Of a DNA stretch of 64,000 bases, positions 1 to 8,395 are shown piece by piece (positions within the stretch are counted from its first letter, which is position 1; each line of letters opens with the position of its first letter). The stretch comes from Chromatocurvus halotolerans (GTDB taxonomy: Bacteria > Pseudomonadota > Gammaproteobacteria > Pseudomonadales > Halieaceae). The notes below the pieces were generated by a model. It saw only the letters and a list, made by a program, of their open reading frames with translations, was not told the DNA's origin and did not search any database. Location: contig NZ_SLWX01000007.1 of the NCBI RefSeq assembly GCF_004340525.1, forward strand, positions 1-64,000, written 5' to 3'. Made by a program: the position numbers and the translations under genes.

Positions 1-279
1 GTTTACGAAGTTTGCCATCATTGCGCCCCGATCACTGCACGTGACATGGATTATCCCACGTCGATACTATTCGGTTAAGTCCGACAGGCTGCTAGGGCTG
101 CGCCGGTATTTATGAGGATCAACAAATTTCCTTTCACTACCGTGACGCGGTTTTGCTGCCAAAAAATCCGATCGTTGCCTAAAGTGGTTTCCAGGGCTGT
201 CGATTCTAGCGCCCTATGGTTACCCAAGGTTGGAGGAATATGAGCTTCACGTAGCGAACCATCACTGATAGAGGAGCGC
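1..279. other. Left-edge intergenic region without a recognised gene
   Basis: No reading frame on either strand resembles a known protein, and I see no tRNA, attachment-site repeat or insertion-sequence end. The base composition is less GC-rich than in the genes to the right. The last bases carry a GAGGAG ribosome binding site (271-276) for the ParB-type gene. The left context of that gene is outside the window, so whether this is the edge of an integrated element cannot be decided here. Confidence 0.5.
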
Positions 280-1155
280 ATGAGCATGGATGCTGTGCAC
301 GAATCGGAAATAGACTCTCAGAGCAGGGGGGTGGCCAGTCAGCTGGTCGTCATTCCCATCGATAACATCACGCCTTACGAGCGCAATCCGCGCCATTCGC
401 CCAATCCCGCCCGCGATCGCATCAAGGACTCCATTCGCGCCCATGGCCTGGACTATGCGCTCGCTGTTACCCAGCCCCCGGGGACGACGCATTACGTCCT
501 GAGCGCCGGTGGCGGCACCCGGCTGGAGGTCCTGCGGGAACTCTTTGCTGAAACCCACGACCCGCGCTTTGGCCGGGTCCCCTGTGTCCTCACTCCCTGG
601 CCGGGCGAGGCGGAAATCCTGCTCGCGTACGTGCGCGAGAATGATCTTCGGGGAGAGCTCAGCTTCATCGATAAGGCGCGCGCGGTCATGGCGTGCAAGG
701 AACTCCTCGAAGCAGAGCAGGGTGAACCGCTTTCGCAGCAGGCGCTGTCAGCAGCCTTGATGCGCCGCGGCTATGGGCTGAGCCAGGCCATGATCTCCCA
801 CATGGTCTATGCCGTGGAGCGCCTGTTGCCCGTCATCCCGGTGGCGCTGGAGCACGGTATCGGTAAACCGCAGGTGCAGCGGATTCGCCATCTCGATGGC
901 GCCGCTGCACGGCTGTGGGCCGCGTGCGGATTGGAGACCGAACTGCCGTACGACGACGCCTTTCTCACCCTGTGTCGTCGCTATGATGGCCCCGACTGGT
1001 CTTTTGATGACCTGGAGGAGGCGGTCGCTGTCGAGATCGCCGAGGGAGCCGATCGCAGCATTCAGGCGGTCCGCCTCACCGCCATTACCCTTTCGAATGA
1101 CGTTAAACCACTTTTCGAACATCTCCGGAATGCCAGTAAAGCGATAGATCAATAA
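280..1155 (+). CDS. ParB-family protein of the integrating-conjugative-element type
   Basis: This 291-residue protein has a ParB/Srx-type N-terminal domain (about residues 22-120) followed by a helical DNA-binding part. The box around residues 77-85 reads AGGGTRLEV, close to the GGNTRL box I associate with ParB proteins of PFGI-1-class conjugative elements rather than the GERR box of chromosomal ParB. The centre (about 150-205, with LSQQAL, a GYGLS turn and GIGKPQVQRIRHL) fits the same family. A chromosomal parB would normally follow parA; here no parA, relaxase or other transfer gene is seen. The start is set by GAGGAG four bases upstream. The product may act in element partition or regulation, or be an orphan. 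Family assignment is fairly secure, function is not. Confidence 0.7.
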   Translation: MSMDAVHESEIDSQSRGVASQLVVIPIDNITPYERNPRHSPNPARDRIKDSIRAHGLDYALAVTQPPGTTHYVLSAGGGTRLEVLRELFAETHDPRFGRVPCVLTPWPGEAEILLAYVRENDLRGELSFIDKARAVMACKELLEAEQGEPLSQQALSAALMRRGYGLSQAMISHMVYAVERLLPVIPVALEHGIGKPQVQRIRHLDGAAARLWAACGLETELPYDDAFLTLCRRYDGPDWSFDDLEEAVAVEIAEGADRSIQAVRLTAITLSNDVKPLFEHLRNASKAIDQ

Positions 1156-1312
1156 TCGCTGACTATCGGCTCTCCGGCAGATTCCCAGGCCGTCATGGGT
1201 CCGCTGCCAAGAAAGTACGACAGATGGGCCAGCCCCCTGGTCGCCTACAATGGCGGTCCCGAGCCTATTCGCAACCTGCGCAGAATCGCCGCGGTATCGG
1301 CTGTCAGGGTAG

Positions 1313-2179
1313 TCACTGGTTGCCGGCCTTGATGAGACGCGCAACCGGGGCTGTTGCGCTGTCACGAAGCATCATTGAGTTGTCATCTTCCAAAGCATAG
1401 GTTCTCACCGATGTGAGCATGTCGAGAAAGGCCTGCTCAGTGTTCATGTCGGAACAGGCCATGCGCGTCATGGCGAGGTTTTCACCGAAATCAATGCGTT
1501 GATTGCGCGTGATGCTGTAGGTCCCGTTGAAGGAATTGCACGATGTGTTGCCGACGGCCTGCGATGTCTCGGATTGCAGTGTGAAGAAAGGTTGTGTCTG
1601 GTGGTCTTGCGGGGCAATTGCCTTTCCGTTCAATTCGATCAAGCGCCACTGAACATCCTCGATAGCCGGGTCCTCAAGGTGCTGGTCCAGAATGTAGCGC
1701 TCAGCGAGGTCGCCCTGAATAGGCTGCCCCTGCATATCCAGCTGGAGGAGGTGGTGTTCACGCACCTGGTAGTGTCTAGGGCCGTTGTCATCGGTGTCCA
1801 GGGTTATAATGCTCCCCGCGTCATTCCACGTGAACGCGCCTGTTTCGGTGACAGGGCGCGGATTCTCGTTGAGGTACTGCAGTGAGCGTTCGTAGGTGTC
1901 GTTTTCATAAAGCGTGATAACGGTCTCGATCCCGGGGCAGCTTGCGCAGGGCAAGGTGCCTGAGTAGGTACCGGCCCAGTCAAGCGCCAGCCGACTGGTG
2001 TCTGCGGGCGTCGGCAGCGACGCCTGACCCTGGGGCGGGGTATCTGCTGAGGGCTGCGCATCCTCGTGTCCGGGATTTATCGTCTGCGTCTCCGGCGGAT
2101 CAGCATCATCAGAGCAGCCGGACAACAGCAGACTGCAAGCAACTAACCACGAAAGCGCAAATCTCGTCTGGCAGCGCAT
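1313..2179 (-). CDS. NlpE-like and META-domain outer-membrane lipoprotein
   Basis: The start at 2179 is preferred because GAGGG lies just upstream and a signal peptide begins there; an in-frame ATG 13 codons earlier lacks these signs. The lipobox LLSGC puts the lipidated Cys at residue 22. A Pro/Asp-rich linker (about 23-65) leads to an NlpE-type domain containing the family's CASC (CxxC) motif. The C-terminal third is a META/HslJ-type domain (residues about 180-285, with NTSCNSFNG and MTRMACS). In E. coli, NlpE signals surface contact or lipoprotein stress to Cpx, and META domains occur in heat-shock-linked envelope proteins. The fused architecture supports an envelope-stress role, but no Cpx genes are nearby. 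It is convergent with the ParB gene. Confidence 0.8.
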   Translation of the reverse strand: MRCQTRFALSWLVACSLLLSGCSDDADPPETQTINPGHEDAQPSADTPPQGQASLPTPADTSRLALDWAGTYSGTLPCASCPGIETVITLYENDTYERSLQYLNENPRPVTETGAFTWNDAGSIITLDTDDNGPRHYQVREHHLLQLDMQGQPIQGDLAERYILDQHLEDPAIEDVQWRLIELNGKAIAPQDHQTQPFFTLQSETSQAVGNTSCNSFNGTYSITRNQRIDFGENLAMTRMACSDMNTEQAFLDMLTSVRTYALEDDNSMMLRDSATAPVARLIKAGNQ

Positions 2180-2401
2180 GTCGACACCCTCGATAGAGAT
2201 CATGGCAGTCCCTATCATACTGTAGGCGGTCTTCCCTATGGAACGATGAGTTCCCGGCGTTGGCGGCTCTGCGCGCTTGTTGCTGTCGAGCCTGCAGCCC
2301 GCCGCATGATTGACGCTGACCCCCGATCTACCTGACTATCCGGATACCGGTCCTGTCGCCATCCCGGCGGTGTCGCCGCAGCGAAGAAAGGGAGATAGTC
2401 T

Positions 2402-2944
2402 ATGTCCCGAATCTGGAAATACCCTGCAGGCTGGCGGGTGCTGCACTGGCTGATGGCGCTGATGGTCCTGACGCTGATACCCGTTGGGCTGTGGATGGCG
2501 TCGCGGGCAGAAGCCGATATCTGGGGGGAGCTTACCAATACGCTGTATCGCTGGCACAAGGCCATCGGTTTCAGCGTACTTGTGCTGATGATTCTGCGGA
2601 TAGCCGTCAAGATTCGCTACCGTAACCCGCCGTACCCGCCAAATGCGATGCCCCGGAACATTCTGCTGGCCGCCCGGACCGTGCAATCCCTGCTTTACGT
2701 GCTGCTGGTACTGACACCGCTGTTCGGCTGGTCCGGCGTGACGGCTTTTCCTGCCCTCGATACCGTCGGGGGCTACAAACTGCCAGCCATGCCGTTTGTC
2801 CCTGAAGACCGGGAACTGGCGGAAACACTTTTCGAGGTGCACGGATGGCTTGCCATCACTCTCGCCGTGCTGGTCGCCGCGCATGTCTCCGGGGCGCTCA
2901 GGCATGCGCTGCGCAAGGACGGTATTTTCAGACGGATGGTGTAG
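2402..2944 (+). CDS. Cytochrome b561 family membrane protein
   Basis: This 180-residue protein has four hydrophobic segments and the histidines expected to hold two b-type haems: His15 (VLHWL), His52 (RWHKA), His147 (EVHGW) and His161 (AAHVS). The family moves electrons from membrane quinol to acceptors and includes superoxide:quinone oxidoreductase CybB; the acceptor here is unknown. An AAGGGAG box just upstream supports the start. Its last 17 bases overlap the 3' end of the convergent opgH gene. The 180 bases between it and the lipoprotein gene, which reads away from it, should hold its promoter. Confidence 0.85.
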   Translation: MSRIWKYPAGWRVLHWLMALMVLTLIPVGLWMASRAEADIWGELTNTLYRWHKAIGFSVLVLMILRIAVKIRYRNPPYPPNAMPRNILLAARTVQSLLYVLLVLTPLFGWSGVTAFPALDTVGGYKLPAMPFVPEDRELAETLFEVHGWLAITLAVLVAAHVSGALRHALRKDGIFRRMV

Positions 2945-4847
2945 CCGTACGGGCAGCTCGCGCCGTGATGATGGGTTCGCAGGCGTCCAGCAAGGCATGA
3001 CGGCGCTGCATGATTTCCGGGAGCGCACGCTCTTCGGGTATGCCTAACAGGCCTCGCCGCTCGAGCCACTGACCCGCTGCCTGACTGCCGCCCAGCGCGG
3101 ACAGCGGGACGGCCAGTAACAGGCCGACAATAATGGGCAGCATCCAGTACAGCAGTGAAGACGGCAACCACAGCAGTAGGCTCAGCAGCAGAATCCCGAC
3201 TACCGTGTGTGTGCCGTGACTCATCAGCAGTTGCCGCCAGTGAATACCGCTCTCCTGGCGTCGCTGCGCAGACCAGCCGGAGTCCTGCCCATGCAAAATG
3301 TCCCACAGGTGCCGGCTGTGTATCAGCATGAAGATGGGGGCATGCAGGACGGAGAAGAGCAGCTCCAGCAGCACACTGCAGAAAAATGTCAGTCGCCCCA
3401 TGCCCCCGCGCATCTCCGGCGTCAGCAGACCCGAAGCGAGGCCGAGCATTTTCGGCAGCAACAGCAATGCCATGGTGAAAATGAACAGGCCGATCATGCC
3501 TTTGGAGTCAAAAACCGGCAGGTTCTCTACGGGTAAAAGCCCCGGCTGCGGCAGCGCAAACTGTGTGCTCAGTACCAGGCCAAGCGTAACCATCGCCAGC
3601 CAGAGCAACGAGGTCAGATAGTTCATGACGCCCATCAACATATGCGCCCGGCTGGGCCAGCGCAGACCCCTGGCAGAGACCACTGCCAGGTGCTGGACAT
3701 TGCCCTGCGCCCAGCGACGATCGCGGATGGCGGCATCCAGGAGCGTGGTAGGGCACTCTTCCCAGGAGTGCGCCAGCTCTGGCAGCATTCTGACTGACCA
3801 TCCTGCGCGTCGCATCAGGGCGGCCTCGACAAAGTCGTGAGAGCGTATCTCGCCAGCGAAAGGGCGACGCCCCGGCAGCACCGGGAGGCCGGCGGACGCG
3901 GCGAAAGCGCGCGTGCGGATAATGGCATTGTGGCCCCAGTAGTTGCCGTCGTGGCCCTGCCAGGCGCACAGGCCGCGTGAGAAGACAGGGCCGTAGGCGA
4001 TGCCGGCAAACTGTTGAAGCCTCGCGAACAGGGTTTTTCCGCCGTGAAGACGTGGCAGCGTCTGCAATATGCCGCTTGCGGGATCAGCGTCCATTTCCCG
4101 AACCAGCGCGACCAGCGTTTCACCGGCGATCAGGCTATCGGCGTCCAGGACAACCATGTAGTCGTAACTGTCTCCCCATCGGTTGACGAAATCGCGAATA
4201 TTGCCGGCCTTTCTCTCGCTGTTATGCTCGCGGCGGCGGTACCAGACGGGCATGGTTCCCCGCAGATGGTCACGCAGGTACTGCGCCGCCGCCTGCTCTG
4301 TGGCCAGGACGTCAGCGGCGTTGCTGTCCGAGAGAATGAAAATCTCGAAGTGTCCCTGCAGTCCGGTTCTCGCCAGGTCCTCACCCATCGCTGCCAGTGC
4401 TGCGCAGGCGCTGATGGCGTCCTCGTTGTAGATGGGCATAATCAGGACAGTTCGGCCGCGCAGCGCGGTATCCGCCCCGGGGTGTCTCTGCCTGCGAGTG
4501 GACCCCGACAGGTGGCAGACAGACAGGAGCCCCGCCAACGCCCCTGTCGCCGACAGGGATATCCAGGCAAAGGTTGTGGTGAAGAGGAATAGCAGCAGCC
4601 AGAGCAGGAAAGTCAGCCAGAGACGGGCTGGAGCAGCGAGCGTCGCGGCTTCATCAAGCGGGATGATGCGATATAGCTGGTAGCAGGCACCCGCCGTCAA
4701 CGCCAGGCTGCCACCGAAGGTGATGGCGCGCGCCAGGATCGTGAGCGGATCCGGACTGGCATCGAATCGCGCGGGTCGCCGGGACAGCACTTGCGTGGGC
4801 ATGGCCAGCGGCGATGCCGGTGGCGTTGAGGATAACGCGGACGTCAT
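2928..4847 (-). CDS. opgH: Glucan biosynthesis glucosyltransferase OpgH (MdoH)
   Basis: OpgH is an inner-membrane family 2 glycosyltransferase that polymerises UDP-glucose into the beta-1,2 backbone of osmoregulated periplasmic glucans. The protein shows IMPIYNED (136-143), the metal-binding DAD (235-237) and the RRWAQGN form of the QxxRW motif (377-383). Two membrane segments precede and several follow the catalytic domain. At 639 residues it is much shorter than the roughly 850-residue E. coli and Pseudomonas proteins, mainly at the N-terminus. OpgG or OpgD, usually encoded with opgH, is not present in the window. The gene is divergent from the CDP-alcohol phosphatidyltransferase gene. Confidence 0.9.
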   Translation of the reverse strand: MTSALSSTPPASPLAMPTQVLSRRPARFDASPDPLTILARAITFGGSLALTAGACYQLYRIIPLDEAATLAAPARLWLTFLLWLLLFLFTTTFAWISLSATGALAGLLSVCHLSGSTRRQRHPGADTALRGRTVLIMPIYNEDAISACAALAAMGEDLARTGLQGHFEIFILSDSNAADVLATEQAAAQYLRDHLRGTMPVWYRRREHNSERKAGNIRDFVNRWGDSYDYMVVLDADSLIAGETLVALVREMDADPASGILQTLPRLHGGKTLFARLQQFAGIAYGPVFSRGLCAWQGHDGNYWGHNAIIRTRAFAASAGLPVLPGRRPFAGEIRSHDFVEAALMRRAGWSVRMLPELAHSWEECPTTLLDAAIRDRRWAQGNVQHLAVVSARGLRWPSRAHMLMGVMNYLTSLLWLAMVTLGLVLSTQFALPQPGLLPVENLPVFDSKGMIGLFIFTMALLLLPKMLGLASGLLTPEMRGGMGRLTFFCSVLLELLFSVLHAPIFMLIHSRHLWDILHGQDSGWSAQRRQESGIHWRQLLMSHGTHTVVGILLLSLLLWLPSSLLYWMLPIIVGLLLAVPLSALGGSQAAGQWLERRGLLGIPEERALPEIMQRRHALLDACEPIITARAARTATPSV

Positions 4848-5059
4848 GATGGCTGCATTTTGTCCCTGTTTTGTCCAAAAATAGCGCGAGTCAAGGTTGG
4901 CGTGGCTGTCTGAGGCTACGTATATAGGGGTAAGACAGATCAGCGGTACGGTTGGGGGATGGTCTCGCCAGTGACCTTACCCGTATAGTCACGACGGACA
5001 CGGTCAAGGTTTCTGCATTGTGCAAGGAAGACGAAATTCATCAATCATCCGGGACGTAC

Positions 5060-5890
5060 ATGCCGGGCTTGTCTGAGGCGCTGGATGACGTGCCGCGAGT
5101 CGGGGTAGAGCCCGCCCTGCAGGGTGAACTGCTGCGCCTTGCCATTCTGGGCGTGAGCCTGCTGCTGGTCGGCGCAACGGTATTGTCAGGCCTTGAGGGC
5201 GCGCAGCTAGCGCTGCGCTGGTTGCTGGTCAGCCTCGCCTGCTGGAGTTTCGTGCTCTGGCAGTGTCGTAAGCGGCTCCACCTGAACTGCAGCAGTCCGG
5301 AAGAGCCCGACAGGCCCCGGCGCTACGCCACGCTGGGACACGGCAACCGAATTACGCTGTTTCGCGGTCTGCTGATTTCCGCGCTCGCCGGCTTTCTGCT
5401 GGTTGCGCCCGCGGACACCAGCCCGTGGCTGCTGTACGTCCCGGCGCTGCTGTATACGGCAGCGGCGCTGGCGGATCTGCTCGACGGTCGTATGGCGCGG
5501 TATCAGCAGCATACGACCCGGCTGGGTGCGGAGCTCGACACAGCGCTTGATGCATTCGGCCTGCTGATCGCACCGCTGCTTGCGATTGCCTATGGCAAGC
5601 TCCACGTCAGCTATCTTCTGGTTAGCGTCGCCTATTACCTGTTTCAATGCGGGATCATCTGGCGGAAGCGACACGCCTTGCCTGTCTACCCGCTGCCGCC
5701 CAGTCGGCTGCGCCGATACCTGGCCGGTGTGCAGATGGCGCTGGTGGCCGTCGCACTCTGGCCGCCGGTGCCCCACGGTGTCACCACGGGTCTCGGCGTG
5801 GTGTTGATGCTCCCGCTGCTGATCGGCTTCTGCCGCGACTGGTGGTACGTCAGCGGTCGGCGTGATGTTTGTCGGGAGTCGTGTTCTTGA
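5060..5890 (+). CDS. CDP-alcohol phosphatidyltransferase family protein
   Basis: The family joins a CDP-linked lipid or alcohol to a second alcohol with release of CMP, as in making phosphatidylglycerol or phosphatidylinositol phosphate. The full signature DG-x2-AR-x8-G-x3-D-x3-D is present at about residues 142-164, so the metal and CDP site looks intact. Roughly six membrane segments surround it. The acceptor alcohol cannot be read from sequence. The ATG at 5060 is my choice; an in-frame TTG at 4952 would add 36 residues of non-membrane sequence and is less convincing. The flippase-like gene starts inside its stop codon, so the two are probably translated together and may act on the same lipid. 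Confidence 0.8.
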   Translation: MPGLSEALDDVPRVGVEPALQGELLRLAILGVSLLLVGATVLSGLEGAQLALRWLLVSLACWSFVLWQCRKRLHLNCSSPEEPDRPRRYATLGHGNRITLFRGLLISALAGFLLVAPADTSPWLLYVPALLYTAAALADLLDGRMARYQQHTTRLGAELDTALDAFGLLIAPLLAIAYGKLHVSYLLVSVAYYLFQCGIIWRKRHALPVYPLPPSRLRRYLAGVQMALVAVALWPPVPHGVTTGLGVVLMLPLLIGFCRDWWYVSGRRDVCRESCS

Positions 5891-6981
5891 CACAGAGGTC
5901 CGGGCTTCACCACACCGACAACATCACGCGCAAAAGCGCCGTCACCCTGGTGCTGTGGTTGCTGGCGCTGGGGCTGTTTGCCTGGACCCTCAGGCAGTTA
6001 CCCCTGGGTGACAGTGTCTCCCAGCTGGCCTTGCTGTCCCCGCCCGACTGGCTGCTCTGGTTCCTGGTCAACGTTGTCATCCTGTACCTCGCGGTAAAGC
6101 GCTGGCAGCTGCTGGGGCAGGCGTTACTGGCGTCACTGCCCCTGGCGAGCCTGTTTCGTCTGCGCCAGGCCGGTAGTACCGTGAGTTTTCTGACCCCGGG
6201 CCCCCATTTTGGCGGCGAGCCACTGCAGCTGTACTGGTTGCACCGTTATTACGGCACGCCGATGCACCGCGCCGTCGCAACGCTGGGACTGGACCGATTC
6301 GTGGAAACTGGCACCAACCTTGCTGTTCTGCTGGCGGGCGTGCTGATGCTGCTAGGCACCACGCTGCTGCCGGTTCAGGAGTGGCTGCTGGTGACAGTGA
6401 TACTGGCCGCGGTTCTCTGCGTGATGCTGCTGGCGGCGGCTTTGGTGCTGCGGCATCCTGACTGGCTGGCTAGACACTGCAGTCCGCTTGCCGAGCGCCT
6501 GCGGGCTGCGGTTACCGGTATGCGCGGCGACAGGATGATTGGTAGCAATGATGAAAATGTCCGGCAGAAGGGCAGGGGGGGGTGGCAGGCGCTGGTCGCG
6601 TTGCTGCGTGATGCCCTCTCGGGCCACAGACCGAAGCTTTGGCTGGCGCTGCTGCTGTCTCTGGCGGGCTGGGTCGCGCTGCTGATTGAGCTGGCGATGC
6701 TGCTGGGCTTTCTCGGTCTTGCGGTCTCACCCACAGACGTTGTGCTGGTCATGCTGGGAATGAGACTGGCGATGCTGCTGCCGGTGCCCGGCGGCATTGG
6801 CACGATTGAGGCCTCACTGGTGTGGTCCTTCCAGTACCTGGGGTTTCCCGCGAGTGCTGCTATCGGGCTGATTGCCCTGATACGCCTGCGCGATGCACTG
6901 GTGCTGCTGATTGGCGCGGGCTGTCTCTTCAGTTTCTACCGCGCCGGTCATTACAGCGAGCCGGCTGTCCTAGCTGAATGA
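5887..6981 (+). CDS. Flippase-like membrane protein (UPF0104 / LPG-synthase TM region)
   Basis: This is a hydrophobic protein of about 364 residues with eight or so membrane segments and the small conserved boxes of the UPF0104/lysylphosphatidylglycerol synthase membrane region (TPGPHFGGEPL near residue 105, PVPGGIGTIEA near 310). In MprF this region moves lysyl-PG across the membrane; stand-alone members are presumed lipid handlers. The start is unusual: TTG at 5887 overlaps the upstream TGA and has GGGAG eight bases before it; TTG at 5869 is an alternative. A run of eight G (6575-6582) lies in the coding region, making frame slippage possible. The 3' end overlaps the convergent PTPS-like gene by 12 bases. 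Confidence 0.75.
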   Translation: MTQRSGLHHTDNITRKSAVTLVLWLLALGLFAWTLRQLPLGDSVSQLALLSPPDWLLWFLVNVVILYLAVKRWQLLGQALLASLPLASLFRLRQAGSTVSFLTPGPHFGGEPLQLYWLHRYYGTPMHRAVATLGLDRFVETGTNLAVLLAGVLMLLGTTLLPVQEWLLVTVILAAVLCVMLLAAALVLRHPDWLARHCSPLAERLRAAVTGMRGDRMIGSNDENVRQKGRGGWQALVALLRDALSGHRPKLWLALLLSLAGWVALLIELAMLLGFLGLAVSPTDVVLVMLGMRLAMLLPVPGGIGTIEASLVWSFQYLGFPASAAIGLIALIRLRDALVLLIGAGCLFSFYRAGHYSEPAVLAE

Positions 6982-7350
6982 TTGGCGGTACGCTGCCCAG
7001 CAGGTGGCGTTTTCCCACAGTTTCACAGTCAGGCTACCGCTGCCAGGCGGCGTAATACCCGCCATCAGTTTCTCGTTCAGAATCCGGCTGAAGTGCTCGA
7101 TGCTGGGATTGAGGCCGGCAAATTCCGGCTTGTCATTCAGCATGCAGTCGCGGAAATACGCCACCGTGGTGGTCAGTGCCGCCTCGATCTCGACAATGTC
7201 TACCAGATAACCGTGCTGATCGAGGGTGTCGCTCTCGATGCTGACCTCGAGCACGTAGTGGTGCGCATGGGGAGTGTTTTCGTCACCCCAGTCACCGCCT
7301 ATGAGGTAGTGGTTGGCAATAAAATCCTGTGTAACGGCAACGGTATACAT
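6970..7350 (-). CDS. 6-pyruvoyl-tetrahydropterin synthase / QueD-fold protein with Glu replacing the catalytic Cys
   Basis: This 126-residue protein matches the PTPS/QueD fold and usual length. The zinc-binding histidines are visible as His14 and the HAH pair His28/His30, and the conserved GYLVD (47-51) and C-terminal WEN glutamate (113) are present. In QueD and classical PTPS a catalytic Cys stands four residues before the first His of HGH; here that position is Glu24. A Glu at this place is known from PTPS-III proteins, which cleave the side chain of dihydroneopterin in place of FolB. The true substrate is open because no GTP cyclohydrolase I gene is near. It is last in the ribA-like operon, 10 bases after the dehydrogenase gene. 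The start is set by AGGAC and the family N-terminus. Confidence 0.75.
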   Translation of the reverse strand: MYTVAVTQDFIANHYLIGGDWGDENTPHAHHYVLEVSIESDTLDQHGYLVDIVEIEAALTTTVAYFRDCMLNDKPEFAGLNPSIEHFSRILNEKLMAGITPPGSGSLTVKLWENATCWAAYRQSFS

Positions 7351-7360
7351 AAGCGTCCTG

Positions 7361-8395
7361 TCAGTCTGGGTAATGAAACAAGGGCTGCACGATATCGGGC
7401 AGCTGTTCATGAAGTTGATGATACAGCGCCGGGGCTTCCTGCAGGGGCAGGGTTTGCGTGACAAGCTGACCCGGGTCGACACGACGGATCATGTCCCAGG
7501 CGAGGTCGAAACGGCGCCGTTTGTCCCAGCGTCCGCTTAACGCCGGTGCCAGGGTGCTGACCTGGCTGGTCATCAGCTGCAGGCGGTTGCGATGGGCGTC
7601 GCCGCCAAGGTCAACCGACACTGGCTTATTGCCGTACCAGCTGCCGATAACGATGCGACTGGCATAGCCGCCCAGACCGATGGCGAGGTTGAGTGCCTGT
7701 GGATGGCCACTGACCTCGTAGATCAGATCGGCATTGCCGAGGCCGGACGCTCGTTGCGCAGGCAGCTCCGCCTCTGCCGGGCTCCACACGGACTGGACAC
7801 CCATCCGGCGGGCAAGCTGCTGTCGCTGCAGCTGTCCTTCCACCGCGGCGAGCGACGCCAGCGGATACTGTGCGAGCAGGGCTGACAACAGCAGACCCAC
7901 CACGCCCTGGCCCAGCACTACAACCCGTTCGCCCATCATGGGCTGGCCGTCCTGTATCAGGTTGACGGCGGTTTCCATGTTGGGCAGGAATACCGCCGAC
8001 GATGCCACAATGTCGTCCGGTACCGCGATAAGGTGTTCCGGCAACGCGAGGAAATGACTGGCGTGGGGCTGAAAGCCAAACACCCGTTGTCCCGCCCAGG
8101 TTGCATCGACTCCGCTACCGATGGCCTGCACGTCGCCAATACAGGCGTAACCGAACTGTACGGGGTAGTGAGGCGCCTGCTGCAGGGATTCAAGCGTGCT
8201 GTCCAGTGCCATCGACTGCGGGATCTGGCCCCGGTACAGCAATAGCTCCGTGCCGGCGCTTACGGCGGAATAGCGGGTTTTCACCCGGACTTCACCCGGC
8301 CCCGGTGGCGCCAGCGCCACGTTCCGCACCTCTACCTCCAGAGGCGCCGTGAACCAGAGTTGCGACGCGCTTACTGTGCCAGTCAGATCAGTCAT
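7361..8395 (-). CDS. Zinc-less MDR-type (alcohol dehydrogenase-like) oxidoreductase
   Basis: This 344-residue medium-chain dehydrogenase has an N-terminal GroES-like domain and a Rossmann domain with LGQGVVG, the GxGxxG nucleotide-binding turn. Neither the four-Cys structural zinc site nor the Cys and GHE catalytic zinc ligands are present; the corresponding boxes read SAGTELLLYRG and GYACIGDV. This resembles the BchC-like branch of MDR enzymes, which use NAD(P)H without zinc. The substrate is unknown; the operon suggests a product derived from the GTP ring-opening pathway. ATG at 8395 overlaps the stop codon of the RibD-like gene in an ATGA, arguing for translational coupling. Confidence 0.75.
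   Translation of the reverse strand: MTDLTGTVSASQLWFTAPLEVEVRNVALAPPGPGEVRVKTRYSAVSAGTELLLYRGQIPQSMALDSTLESLQQAPHYPVQFGYACIGDVQAIGSGVDATWAGQRVFGFQPHASHFLALPEHLIAVPDDIVASSAVFLPNMETAVNLIQDGQPMMGERVVVLGQGVVGLLLSALLAQYPLASLAAVEGQLQRQQLARRMGVQSVWSPAEAELPAQRASGLGNADLIYEVSGHPQALNLAIGLGGYASRIVIGSWYGNKPVSVDLGGDAHRNRLQLMTSQVSTLAPALSGRWDKRRRFDLAWDMIRRVDPGQLVTQTLPLQEAPALYHQLHEQLPDIVQPLFHYPD

Noticed and set aside
7361-8395. Naming the MDR protein BchC (bacteriochlorophyll synthesis)
   Set aside because: The resemblance is only to the zinc-less MDR branch; no photosynthesis genes are in the window and the operon partners are pterin or flavin-type enzymes.
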